This document shows, piece after piece, positions 7,893 to 16,983 of a stretch of 64,000 nucleotides of DNA. This stretch comes from Asticcacaulis sp. GTDB taxonomy: Bacteria > Pseudomonadota > Alphaproteobacteria > Caulobacterales > Caulobacteraceae. The DNA is taken from assembly GCA_024707255.1 (NCBI GenBank), contig JANQAC010000002.1, forward strand, positions 1,668,001-1,732,000. Reading direction: 5' to 3'. Under the pieces are notes generated by a model, which saw only the letters and a program-made list of their open reading frames with translations, did no database searches and was not told the origin of the DNA. Made by a program: the position numbers and the translations under genes. Numbering within the stretch: the stretch's first letter is position 1; every line of letters begins with the position of its first letter.

Positions 7893-8705
7893 TCAGCGCT
7901 TGACGGTACAACTGGTGCGCTGCGGATCGACGATATGGACATCGCGCGCATCGCGGTTCTCGTCGCGCTCGAAATAGACCGCCGGCTGGCCCGACTTGTC
8001 GGGCTGGAGGTGGCCGATTGCACCGGCGAACTGACCGGTGGTCAGGCGGATGATGTCGCCCGCGCCGCGCACCCATTTGCCGGATGTATTCGCGGTCGTA
8101 TAAGTGCCCTGCTGATTGAGTTGCAGAAAGCCCATGTTGGAGTAGCGAAGTTCATAGTGGTAGTCCTGTCCGGCCACGACGCCGCCCATGCGCTCCATCC
8201 AGGCGCAGGTCAGCCGGCCTTTCGGCACAATGCCGGCCGTCGGCGCAGCGCCCGGCGCCTTGAAAGCCAGCGCACCGGAGACATAGCCGCTGACCGAATA
8301 GACCTCCCCCGCCGGGATGAAGGCATTGAGATAGCCGCCTATGCCGTTTGATGTACACGGCCCCGACAGTTCAACATGGGCCCGGTCCTGCTCCGAATAA
8401 AAGACGCATCTACTGTTTTCGAGGTAAGACCGGTTGGCGACCAGAGGCAGGTTTACCGTCTGTCCCTGGATCACGACCGTCGAACTGCCGGTGAACTGCC
8501 CGCCTTTGAGAACCGCCGTGACCGACCAGGTGCCCAGGGGACGACCATCACGGTCCGTCAGGACACCATTGCCGGTGACCGCGCCCATATTGGCGGTAAC
8601 CGGCGTGCCCGGTGACGGTTGCGGCACAGCGGCCATGGCCGGCAAGGCGGCAAGCCAGATGGCGCCCCAGAAGGCACCCAGGATATAATGGTATGATTTG
8701 CGCAT
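7893..8705 (-). CDS. Exported protein of unknown function
   Basis: A 270-residue protein from ATG 8705, with a signal peptide (hydrophobic run ILGAFWGAIWLAALPAMAA). The mature part has four or more cysteines (RCVFYSE, SGPCTS, LTCAWMER, RTSCTVKR) and a C-terminal stretch rich in aromatic residues (YHYELRYSNMGFLQLNQQG, GQFAGAIGHLQPDKSGQPAV) that looks like a small beta domain. No family was recognised. Its stop is immediately adjacent to the convergent pgeF stop, with no space for a terminator between them. Confidence 0.7.
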   Translation of the reverse strand: MRKSYHYILGAFWGAIWLAALPAMAAVPQPSPGTPVTANMGAVTGNGVLTDRDGRPLGTWSVTAVLKGGQFTGSSTVVIQGQTVNLPLVANRSYLENSRCVFYSEQDRAHVELSGPCTSNGIGGYLNAFIPAGEVYSVSGYVSGALAFKAPGAAPTAGIVPKGRLTCAWMERMGGVVAGQDYHYELRYSNMGFLQLNQQGTYTTANTSGKWVRGAGDIIRLTTGQFAGAIGHLQPDKSGQPAVYFERDENRDARDVHIVDPQRTSCTVKR

Positions 8706-8920
8706 GGAATCCGCCCCCCTTGATTGTCCGGTATCTAATCCACAAACCGGCCGCTGCAACAAGTCCAGAACCCGCAATCCACTTCATCCCAATGAGCCGC
8801 TTAGCACAGACCGGCAATTTTTAACTATTTACGACGTTTTGGTCTTGAACCGCGGCTTTCACCTGCTAAAAGCCGCCTCATATGACCAATCCCTCCATAG
8901 CCGCTACGGGAAAACCCGCC

Positions 8921-9856
<936 letters not shown>

Positions 9857-9919
9857 GCCAGCGACTCACGAAAAACTTTTCGTGACAGGTCAAGTCTGAA
9901 ATACCGCACAATTAACCGG

Positions 9920-9957
9920 ACAGGCCATTGTTTTTATTAAACAATGGCCTGTTTTTC
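9920..9957 (+). terminator. Rho-independent terminator of prs
   Basis: ACAGGCCATTGTTT at 9920-9933 pairs with AAACAATGGCCTGT at 9939-9952 (14 bp, five-base loop), followed by a T run. It lies 63 bases after the prs stop. Confidence 0.9.
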
Positions 9958-10145
9958 CTTGCGCGACCATTAACCTCTTAAGTTGCGCCGCGTCATAATT
10001 TCGGCGTTTTTGCTGTTGAACACTGCGCCATACGCGCTAAGCCTTTCTGAGGGGGCTTTGCGCCTTTCGTCACACAATAGGAATCGTTAGCCGCAGACCG
10101 GCACTTTCGGCTGCGGACACCTTGGACTCAAAGGGGAATATACGT

Positions 10146-11441
10146 ATGAAGCTGGCACTCACCAAGGGCTTTGGCACCAGCCTGATCGCCCTTAGCTTTG
10201 CCATCACCTTGGCCGGCTGCGCCACCGATGCGCCGCCGCCGGCACCACCACCGCCGCCGCCAGCACCGGCCGGCCCGCCGGTCGCCCTCGCCAGCGAAAT
10301 CTCCGATGCCGCCGCCGTCTACAAGGATTACATCGAGAAGGTCTCGGTCATGAAGGGCCAGTATGCCGATGGCGCGGCCATTCAGGCTCAGCTCGCCTCA
10401 GCCGAATCCTTCGAACCCAACCAACTTGCCCACGGCGCTGTGGCCTATGCTGCCATTGTGGCCATGCAGGAGCCCGCTTTCCGCTCCATTATGCGCACCT
10501 ATGCCGCCAATGACGCGACACGCGCCGATATCAAGGCCAAGCTGATTGCCGATCCCGCCTATGCCGCGGTCATCCCCGGCGCTGATGCCGCCGCCCGCCG
10601 CATGATACTGGCCCTATCAAGCGACGGCCAATCCGTCTACAAGGCCGGCGCCGGCGTCAAACAGGCGGCCTATGACATTCAGCATGAAAAATGGTCCAAG
10701 GAATTCGTGGCCGACCGCGACGGCCGCCTGGCGCTCGCCAAGGCCAATTCCGTGACGCTCGCCAGCGTGCAGTCGGATGACAGCGCCCGGTTGCTGGCCG
10801 CCGCCCTTTCCGGCCAGGGCCTCATCACCAGCGCCGATACCGGCCAGTCCACCGGCCAGAGCACGGTTCAGGTTGGCCTGCCGGTTCAGGCCACGCAAGC
10901 CACGCCGGTTAACGGCGGCAATCCCGCCCTGATCCCTGATGCGGGCACGGCACCTGTCCCCGCCGAGGCTAGCGCGACTTCGGCCGCGACCAGCGTCTTC
11001 GATCGTCCGGACCTGTTCAACCAGCCCTACACCCGGGCCGTGAACCGCGCCCTGACGATCGCCGCCCTGGCCCTGCTTGGCGAAGGCGGCGAAACCAACC
11101 TGCCGACCCTGACCAGTCTGCTGGATGACGGCGACGGCCAGCGCTGCCTGCAAATGAGCAAACTCAACCTCTATCAGTGTCTGGCAGTCGCCAAGCCGCA
11201 CTATGAGGATGTCTTCTGTGTCGGCCAGCACGTCCTGATGGATACTGGCCAATGCCTGGGCAAGATGTCGAGCAATGCGCTCAGCTTCGCGCCGGTCACC
11301 CGCGTCGGTTTCAAAGCGGACGGCACCTCGGCCTATGCCGATCCGAAGCCCTACCTCAAGCCAGCGCCGGTGAAGAAGGCAACGAAGAAGAAAACGTCCA
11401 CGACCGCCAAGAAGAAAAAAGTAGTCCTGGCGCCTGATTAG
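10146..11441 (+). CDS. Predicted lipoprotein of unknown function
   Basis: A 431-residue protein from ATG 10146 (AAGGGG nine bases upstream). The signal peptide ends in lipobox L-A-G-C, so it is probably lipid-anchored. A proline-rich linker (PPPPAPPPPPPAPAG) follows. Then comes an alpha-helical Ala-rich body, a Thr/Ser/Pro-rich low-complexity region near 240-300, a short domain with four cysteines (QRCLQMSKLNLYQCLAVAKP, EDVFCVG, DTGQCLG), and a highly basic Lys-rich tail (KKATKKKTSTTAKKKK). This layout suggests an envelope protein with a peptidoglycan- or nucleic-acid-attracting tail, but the function is not recognised. The upstream gap after prs also holds a CCGCAG/CTGCGG hairpin just before the gene. 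Confidence 0.75.
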   Translation: MKLALTKGFGTSLIALSFAITLAGCATDAPPPAPPPPPPAPAGPPVALASEISDAAAVYKDYIEKVSVMKGQYADGAAIQAQLASAESFEPNQLAHGAVAYAAIVAMQEPAFRSIMRTYAANDATRADIKAKLIADPAYAAVIPGADAAARRMILALSSDGQSVYKAGAGVKQAAYDIQHEKWSKEFVADRDGRLALAKANSVTLASVQSDDSARLLAAALSGQGLITSADTGQSTGQSTVQVGLPVQATQATPVNGGNPALIPDAGTAPVPAEASATSAATSVFDRPDLFNQPYTRAVNRALTIAALALLGEGGETNLPTLTSLLDDGDGQRCLQMSKLNLYQCLAVAKPHYEDVFCVGQHVLMDTGQCLGKMSSNALSFAPVTRVGFKADGTSAYADPKPYLKPAPVKKATKKKTSTTAKKKKVVLAPD

Positions 11442-11446
11442 GTCTT

Positions 11447-11486
11447 AAGGCGGCACGTCCAGTAGTGGGCGTGCCGCCTTTTTTTC
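11447..11486 (+). terminator. Rho-independent terminator
   Basis: AAGGCGGCACG at 11447-11457 pairs with CGTGCCGCCTT at 11470-11480, followed by TTTTTT. It separates the lipoprotein gene from rplY. Confidence 0.88.
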
Positions 11487-11595
11487 CTTGCAGCGGTTGC
11501 TTTGCCGGGCATTGTCGTGTATCGGGATCGCCTCCAGAAATTCGGACCGCCGGGCCAATTGTGGTACCGGCGTATTTCTATTGAGGTTTATGGCT

Positions 11596-12204
11596 ATGGC
11601 CGACATTATTCTTGACGTTGAAGTACGTGAGCGCACCGGCAGCGGTGGCGCGCGTGAAACCCGCAATGCCGGCAAGGTGCCGGGCATTCTCTATGGTGGT
11701 GACAAGGCCCCGGTGCCGATCGCCGTCAACCTGAACGAATTCCGCAAGGCGCTCTATACCGGCAAGCTGAACGGTCACCTGGTGACCCTGAAGTACGGTT
11801 CGGAAACCCAGAAGGTCATCGCCAAGTCGATCGACTTCCACCCGGTCACCGATGTGCCGATCCACTTCGACCTGTACCGCGTTGACGAACACGCCCAGAT
11901 CAAGATCTCGGTTCCGGTTCACTTCAAGAACCACGAACTGTCGCCCGGCCTGAAGAAGGGCGCTGCCCTGAACGTCGCCATCCACGAACTGGAAATCCTG
12001 GTTCCGGCCGACCACATTCCGGAAGACATCATCGTTGACCTGACCGGCCTCGAAATCGGCCAGAGCGTCCACGTCTCCGACCTGAAGCTGCCTTCGGACG
12101 TCAGGGCGCATGTCGCCGGCTCGGAAGTCGTTGCCTCGATCACCGCCTCGGGCGCATCGAAGAGCGAAGACGCGGCGGAAGCCGCTGCCGCCTCAGAAGG
12201 CTAA
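11596..12204 (+). CDS. rplY: 50S ribosomal protein L25/Ctc
   Basis: A 202-residue CTC-type L25, a 5S rRNA-binding ribosomal protein. The N-terminal L25 domain contains GGARETRNAGKVPGILYGG near residues 17-35. The C-terminal TL5/CTC beta domain contains HELEILVPADHIPEDI. An acidic Ala-rich tail ends the protein. The ATG at 11596 is chosen because GAGG lies nine bases upstream; ATG 11590 would be too close to it. The rplY-pth-ychF order is conserved in many bacteria; here an IS110 element separates rplY from pth. Confidence 0.93.
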   Translation: MADIILDVEVRERTGSGGARETRNAGKVPGILYGGDKAPVPIAVNLNEFRKALYTGKLNGHLVTLKYGSETQKVIAKSIDFHPVTDVPIHFDLYRVDEHAQIKISVPVHFKNHELSPGLKKGAALNVAIHELEILVPADHIPEDIIVDLTGLEIGQSVHVSDLKLPSDVRAHVAGSEVVASITASGASKSEDAAEAAAASEG

Positions 12205-12233
12205 TGGGCAACTGTGTTTGAGTGTGGCGCGGA

Positions 12234-13187
12234 TCAGGTGATCTGCGCCATTTCTTTTGTGTGCCAGTTTGAGTTTTTAGCGATCATAGCGTTGAGTGCT
12301 GTGATCATCCACCTCGCAATGGCAATGAGGGCGCACTTCTTTTGTTTTCCTCTGCTTGTGAGGGCCTGATAGCGGTCTTTTACGTCGGCTTTTGATCGGC
12401 TTGCGGTTACGGCAGCGGCGAAGAGGAGGTGGCGGATGTGGCGCCTTCCGCCCCAGATGGTTCTTTTTCCCCTGAATGTTCCGCTATCCCTTGGATGAGG
12501 GGCCAGTCCGGTCAGGCTTGCGATCTGTTTTCGGTTTCTGTGTCCGAGCTCAGGCAAATCCGCGATCAGGGTTGCTGCGGTAACCGGTCCGATGCCTGGC
12601 GCACTTTGCAGGCAGACAGAGGCTTTGCGGAAGTCAGAGTTGGCCTCGATCAGTTCGCGGATTACGGCTTCAATGCTGCGGATTTGCTGATCAAGGATGC
12701 TGAGCATGTGGTCGAGGCTTTGGCATATCCAGGGATCATTGCAGAACTGATGTCTACGGGTACGTTCCTGCTTGCGCATTTCGACCATCTGCCGGCGCCT
12801 GCTGAGATACAGGCTGAGCCTAACCCGTTCGGTCGAGCGAGGTTGTGACGGTGCCGGCTTTAGGGCCTGCGCCATATGGGCCAGCATGGCTGCATCAACG
12901 CGGTCTGTCTTGGCGCGTCGGCCTGAGGCTTTAGCAAAGTCTCTGGCGTCTCTGGGGTTTACGCGGACAAAGGCACCCTGACGCCGCTCCAGTTCTGTGT
13001 GCAGGGTCTGGTCAACACGGCTTGTAGCTTCGAACACGACAAGACGTTGGGTGTCGAGGCCATCCAGCCAGGCTGTGATGGCATCAGTGTGGTTATCGAT
13101 CTGAAAGTAACGCGAAGTTTGACTGTCGAAGATGTCGAGTGTCGCTTTGGAAACATCGACGCCAATGGGAAATTGGTGCAAGGTCAT
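12234..13187 (-). CDS. IS110-family transposase (bridge-RNA-guided recombinase type)
   Basis: A 317-residue protein from ATG 13187, with AAGGA eight bases upstream. The N-terminal RuvC-like DEDD domain begins FPIGVDVSKATLDIF, followed by VFEATSRVDQTL and the NPRDARDFAKASGRRAKTDR segment. A coiled middle region leads to the C-terminal transposase_20 domain: SAPGIGPVTAATLIADLPEL, then SLTGLAPHPRDSGTFRGKR and GGRRHIRHLLFAAA, with the catalytic-serine region in this part. Family knowledge: IS110 enzymes recombine via a Holliday-like intermediate and, where studied, are guided by a non-coding RNA from the element end. The frame appears intact, so the element could be active. Confidence 0.93.
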   Translation of the reverse strand: MTLHQFPIGVDVSKATLDIFDSQTSRYFQIDNHTDAITAWLDGLDTQRLVVFEATSRVDQTLHTELERRQGAFVRVNPRDARDFAKASGRRAKTDRVDAAMLAHMAQALKPAPSQPRSTERVRLSLYLSRRRQMVEMRKQERTRRHQFCNDPWICQSLDHMLSILDQQIRSIEAVIRELIEANSDFRKASVCLQSAPGIGPVTAATLIADLPELGHRNRKQIASLTGLAPHPRDSGTFRGKRTIWGGRRHIRHLLFAAAVTASRSKADVKDRYQALTSRGKQKKCALIAIARWMITALNAMIAKNSNWHTKEMAQIT

Positions 13188-13195
13188 GGGGCCTG

Positions 13196-13330
13196 TCCTT
13201 GTCAATACGGGGTCGGTGGCGACCGCCCCCTGGCAACTGTTCAGGTTTGGTGTGAAGCTGCCGGGGACTGAGCCCAGAAACGATCTCTAAGGGATCGGGG
13301 TTTGGACAGTCTCCCGGCGGCGATCTTCAC
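13196..13330 (-). ncRNA. Candidate IS110 bridge RNA region
   Basis: The 5' non-coding end of the transposase gene folds into a chain of hairpins: GGGG(T)CGGT / ACCGCCCC at 13209-13229, a long GGCA / TGCC stem at 13232-13262, GGG / CCC around CTGA at 13264-13275, and CGATC / GGATCG at 13280-13297. Position and multi-loop layout match the guide RNA of IS110-group elements (target- and donor-binding loops). The guide loops were not assigned, because the exact element ends are unknown. Confidence 0.45.
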
Positions 13331-13351
13331 AATAGCATACCCACAACAGAC

Positions 13352-13466
13352 AGGGTTTGGGGCCTGTGGCCCCAAGTCTTTTTATTCAATAAAAAAGCTT
13401 CGCCCTTTTCGGGCGGGGCTTTTTTATTGACTAAAAAGGTTTGTGGGGTCACAGACCCCACACCCC
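13352..13466. repeat. 115-bp composite palindrome with three nested hairpins (also terminator)
   Basis: Three hairpins lie in series: TTGGGGCC/GGCCCCAA (13357-13375); AATAAAAAAGC (13388-13398) with GCTTTTTTATT (13418-13428) around a CGCCC/GGGCG stem; and GTGGGGTC/GACCCCAC (13443-13461). The two outer flanks are also reverse-complement related to one another (roughly 45 bases, a few mismatches). T tracts follow hairpins on both strands, so it can terminate transcription in both directions. It lies just before pth and next to the IS110 element. Confidence 0.75.
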
Positions 13467-13486
13467 ATAAGTTTTCGGAGTCGTCT

Positions 13487-14116
13487 GTGTACCTTATCGT
13501 TGGCCTTGGCAATCCCGGTGCGCAATACGCGAAGAACCGCCATAATATCGGCTTCATGATGATCGACGAACTGATCCGCGGCGCCACTTTCGGCCCGGAA
13601 AAAGAAAGCCTTCGACGGCATCACCTCCGATGGCCAGATCGAGACTCTAAAGGCATGGAAAAAGTGCTGGCGCTCAAGCCGCAGACCTTCATGAATCTCT
13701 CCGGCCAGAGCGTGCAGAAGGCTATGCAGTTCTACAAGATCAAGCCGGAACGCGTGATCGTTTTCCACGATGAACTGGACCTCGCCCCCGGCCGCCTGCG
13801 CATGAAACTGGGTGGTGGCCATGCCGGCCACAACGGCCTGCGCTCGATCATGGCCAATATCGGCCCCAACTTCATGCGCGGCCGCATGGGCATAGGCCAC
13901 CCCGGCGCCAAGGAAGATGTGCTGCATTGGGTGCTGGGGGATTTCGGCAAGTCGGATCAGGCGTGGGTCAATGCCATGAATGATGCGTGCGTGCGCGCCC
14001 TGCCCGTGCTGCTTTCCGGCCTGCCCGATGCCGCCGAGCGCTACACCACCGAGGTGATGCGCCTGGCCCCGGCACCCAAGCTCGATACACGGCAGTTGAA
14101 TGCGCAGAAAGACTGA
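13487..14116 (+). CDS. pth: Peptidyl-tRNA hydrolase (with two compensating frame breaks)
   Basis: A 209-residue enzyme that releases tRNA from stalled peptidyl-tRNA. The start is GTG 13487, giving VYLIVGLGNPGAQYAKNRHN, with GGAG six bases upstream. The catalytic histidine lies in KNRHNIGF; FHDELDLAPG and MGIGHPG are also present. Residues about 40-55 read as nonsense in the main frame, but the +1 frame between 13605 and 13649 reads KAFDGITSDGQIETL, a normal Pth-like segment. An extra G near 13604 and a missing A in the A run 13649-13651 would explain this. Net length is unaffected. Confidence 0.9.
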   Translation: MYLIVGLGNPGAQYAKNRHNIGFMMIDELIRGATFGPEKESLRRHHLRWPDRDSKGMEKVLALKPQTFMNLSGQSVQKAMQFYKIKPERVIVFHDELDLAPGRLRMKLGGGHAGHNGLRSIMANIGPNFMRGRMGIGHPGAKEDVLHWVLGDFGKSDQAWVNAMNDACVRALPVLLSGLPDAAERYTTEVMRLAPAPKLDTRQLNAQKD

Positions 14117-14203
14117 AATCAGTTCACTTGTTTGAGAATAGGCTTCCGTGTCATAAGCCAGACTTGAATAAAGAGTTTCTATTACAAGTCTGGCTCATAC
14201 ATA

Positions 14204-14461
14204 TCAGCAAATAGGGTATGTATTGCTATTACATCCGTCGCAATTAAATTTTTCAACGGTATAATAAGCCGTTATAGTGCCGGTTGTCCCATGCTCACCA
14301 CCGCATAATAACCATTTGTAACCGACTTCATTTGAATGGCTGGCATCTGAATAATATGTATAAACATATTGCTCTACGGGCAAAGCTATCGCATCGCCGA
14401 CAACCGCCAGCCCTACCATCGAGACAGCCACGGCCAGTGCCGCTGTTTTGAACAGTTTCAT
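14204..14461 (-). CDS. Small secreted DUF6289-like protein
   Basis: An 85-residue precursor from ATG 14461 (GGAG six bases upstream). It has a signal peptide (LFKTAALAVAVSMVGLAVVG) and a mature part of roughly 55 residues, with a YTYYSDASHSNEVGY motif and four cysteines (LLCGG, FNCDGCNSN, YPIC). The YYSDA...NEVG pattern resembles the small DUF6289 family seen in xanthomonads and sphingomonads; the assignment is from memory of the pattern. The gene and its flanks (about 14150-14640) are AT-rich compared with neighbours, suggesting a recent acquisition between pth and ychF. Function unknown. Confidence 0.7.
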   Translation of the reverse strand: MKLFKTAALAVAVSMVGLAVVGDAIALPVEQYVYTYYSDASHSNEVGYKWLLCGGEHGTTGTITAYYTVEKFNCDGCNSNTYPIC

Positions 14462-14718
14462 AGCATTCTCCAAATTGTTTGAAATGAACGTGAAACGATT
14501 GTCCCGGAATGCTATCTGGATACCACACTTTTACATAAACAAAATACTTAAAGTTGAATTTACCAAAGATAAAAATAACCCCATGATTGCAAATACGTTT
14601 CTGCGGAAATAAAGTATTAGCAATTAAATCGCCCGAATTCGCCCAGCCTCTGGTCCCGCAAGCCAAAATGCTTTAGGGGACGGCCAACTGTTTTCATTCC
14701 ATACGAAGCTCCTGATCC

Positions 14719-15832
14719 ATGGCCCTTAAAGTCGCTATCGTCGGTCTGCCCAATGTCGGCAAGTCCACCCTGTTCAACGCCCTGACCCAGACCGCTTCGG
14801 CCCAGGCCGCCAACTATCCCTTCTGCACCATCGAGCCCAATACCGGCGATGTGGCCGTGCCGGAACCACGCCTTGAGGTGCTGGCGAAAATTGTCGGCTC
14901 GAAGGAAATCATTCCGGCGCGCATGAACTTCGTCGATATCGCCGGCCTCGTGCGCGGCGCCTCAAAGGGCGAGGGCCTCGGCAACCAGTTCCTGGCCAAT
15001 ATACGTGATTGTGACGCCGTCGCCTTCGTGGCGCGCTGCTTCGTCAATACCGATATCACCCATGTCGAAGGCCGCATCGATCCGATCAGCGACCTCGAAA
15101 TCATCGAAACCGAGCTGATGCTGGCCGACCTGGAATCGCTCGAAAAGCGTCTGCCGAACCTGGAAAAGCGCGCCAAATCCGGTGGCGACAAGGAAGCTGC
15201 CCTCACCGTCTCACTGATCAATGCCGCGCTGGAAGAACTGCGCAACGGCCGTCCGGCCCGCATTGCCTATGAGAAGGGTAAGATTTCCAAGGAAGACACC
15301 AAGGCTTGGGAGATGCTGCAACTGCTGACCTCCAAACCGGCGCTCTATGTCTGCAATGTGGAAGAAGATGCCGCCGCAACAGGCAACGAACTCTCCACGA
15401 AAGTCGCTGAACGGGCCAAGGCCGACCACGCCAACAGCGTCGTCATCTCGGCGCAGATCGAGATCCGAAATCGCCCTGCTGGACGCCGACGAGCGCAAGG
15501 AGTTCCTGGAGACGCTCGGCCTGGAAGAGCCCGGCCTCAACCGCCTGATCCGCGAGGCCTACAAACTGCTGGGCCTGCAATCCTATTTCACGGTCGGCCC
15601 CAAGGAAGCCCGCGCCTGGACCATCCATGTCGGCGACACCGCCCCGCAGGCCGCCGGCGTCATCCACACCGATTTCGAAAAGGGCTTTATCCGCGCCGAA
15701 ACCATCGCCTATGACGACTTCGTCAAGTATAACGGCGAAGCCGGCGCCAAGGAACACGGCAAGTTCCGCCAGGAAGGAAAGGAATATCTGGTCAAGGACG
15801 GCGACGTGATGAACTTCCGGTTTAACGTCTAG
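14719..15832 (+). CDS. ychF: Redox-regulated ATPase YchF (frame break near 15463)
   Basis: An Obg-like P-loop protein, about 370 residues when joined. The Walker A is [12 protein letters not shown] near 8-19; [20 protein letters not shown] and the C-terminal TGS domain ([40 protein letters not shown]) follow. The family binds ATP and the ribosome. Frame 1 ends sensibly at VVISAQIE and continues in the next frame as [16 protein letters not shown]; removing one base (the A at about 15463) restores one protein. Because YchF is highly conserved, sequence error is likely. Confidence 0.92.
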
Positions 15833-15840
15833 TGTGAGAA

Positions 15841-16740
15841 CTATCGGCTAACTTGCCGTGTCTGCGCAATAATGTCTGCGATTTGCGCCTCAGTCATGGC
15901 TTCAAAAGCGGCCGTAGCGACCTTCACCTCGGCATCATCGCCACCTTGCCCCCCAGCGACGACTTTTCCACCGATAACCGTGACGAAAATCGTGCCCGGA
16001 GGTGGACCGCTATCGAGAGCCAGCAGTCCACCGTTATCACACGAAAAGACCTGCCATGAGGTCCGCCCGAAGACTCGCATTACAGGCCCGGTCTCGCACT
16101 TGATATCGGCTTTTACCGGAGATTGAGGGGCCTCCGTAGGCGTCACAATGACCGGTGGCGCGCCTGACGCTTGTCGCTCTTCAAGCTGCTTGGCCTGGCC
16201 GGCCAAATCCGGCACGCCCAACTCTTTGCGCAACGCATCGCTGATCAGACCGCTGTCATAGGCCCCTCTTGTCCAGCCATTGAGGTCCGTACTCATCTGG
16301 GTGCCATAGATCTGCTTCTGGCCGATGGTTTGGAGATAGCGGTCCAGTGTCGCCGCTGCGATCCATGGCCCGCCAGGGTCGCCCTTTTTTGTGGCGATAA
16401 CCGCAAGCGTATGGGCGAGGAGAAAATCATCAGAGGTGGTACTATGTTGGAACACCAATGCCGCCTCGACAAAATCAGCGCCCGTATGCAACCGCCCCTC
16501 AGCCAGCAACTGCCGCACCTCAACGTGGCGTGCGGCATCCCGCGGCCCCACGACGGCCCAGTCTATTTTGGCGATGTCAACGGAACGATCCGCCTGATCG
16601 GCGTCGTAAATTCGCTTCATGTCCGGGTCTGAAGCGGGTGCGGCAGGAAGCGTTTTCGGCGGCTGTGCAGCAACAGCACCAGAACATAGCGCCCCTGAAA
16701 GCCATATCGCCAGGCCGATCCAACCAATTGCTATTTTCAT
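15841..16740 (-). CDS. Exported protein, possibly DUF6624-like
   Basis: A 299-residue protein with a signal peptide (IAIGWIGLAIWLSGALCSGAVAA). The segment about residues 40-160 (MKRIYDADQADRS, QLLAEGRLHTGADFVEAALV, QHSTTSDDFLLAHTLAVIA, WIAAATLDRYLQTIGQKQIY, GTQMSTDLNGW) has the look of the DUF6624 group, where similar His-containing blocks recur. Two cysteines (IKCETGP, FSCDNGG) and an Ala-rich helical C-terminus follow. The role is unknown. The gene is convergent with ychF, eight bases apart. Confidence 0.7.
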   Translation of the reverse strand: MKIAIGWIGLAIWLSGALCSGAVAAQPPKTLPAAPASDPDMKRIYDADQADRSVDIAKIDWAVVGPRDAARHVEVRQLLAEGRLHTGADFVEAALVFQHSTTSDDFLLAHTLAVIATKKGDPGGPWIAAATLDRYLQTIGQKQIYGTQMSTDLNGWTRGAYDSGLISDALRKELGVPDLAGQAKQLEERQASGAPPVIVTPTEAPQSPVKADIKCETGPVMRVFGRTSWQVFSCDNGGLLALDSGPPPGTIFVTVIGGKVVAGGQGGDDAEVKVATAAFEAMTEAQIADIIAQTRQVSR

Positions 16741-16807
16741 CCCCGCCCCCTGCTATTTCAAACATAGGTATCATAAACAGGCCACCACCGCCAAGGTAGA
16801 TCAATGT

Positions 16808-16839
16808 AAAAGCCCGCCGGATCACTCCGACGGGCTTTT
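16808..16839. terminator. Rho-independent terminator
   Basis: AAAAGCCCG(C)CGG pairs with CCG(A)CGGGCTTTT around a six-base loop. It lies between petC and the exported-protein gene 15841-16740 and would stop minus-strand petABC transcripts. Confidence 0.8.
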
Positions 16840-16860
16840 GCTTATCTTTAGCTGGAACGG

Positions 16861-16983
16861 GATAGCCCGCTGTGGCGTGGCGAAAATGATTGGCTTTCGA
16901 GAAACGGAGCGGAGTGTACTTCAGTACATGAGCACCGTATCGCAGAAAGACAGTCATTTGCAGCCCGTCACAGTAGGGCTATC
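16861..16983. repeat. Large imperfect palindrome directly after petC
   Basis: GATAGCCC at 16861-16868 mirrors GGGCTATC at 16976-16983. AAATGATTGGCTTTC (16884-16898) mirrors GAAAGACAGTCATTT (16945-16959) with two differences. The centre is TGTAC-TTCA-GTACA (16915-16928). By eye roughly 70 percent of the arm positions pair. It begins at the petC stop codon and contains no gene. It could be a repetitive element or an mRNA 3' stabiliser. Confidence 0.6.

Larger units (their letters stand above)
12205..13335 (-). mobile_element. IS110-family insertion sequence (ends approximate)
   Basis: The unit consists of a DEDD-type transposase gene with a short 3' side and about 150 bases of structured, gene-free DNA on its 5' side, the usual layout of the IS110 group. 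There are no terminal inverted repeats, as expected for the family. The left limit is set at the rplY stop and the right limit before a host-like palindrome at 13352; both are estimates. The element splits the conserved rplY-pth pair. Confidence 0.75.

Noticed and set aside
12224..12251. GGCGC-GATCA / TGATC-GCGCC hairpin as the rplY terminator
   Set aside because: It includes the last transposase codons and is followed by only a weak T tract. It may be part of the IS end, so it was not listed as a terminator.
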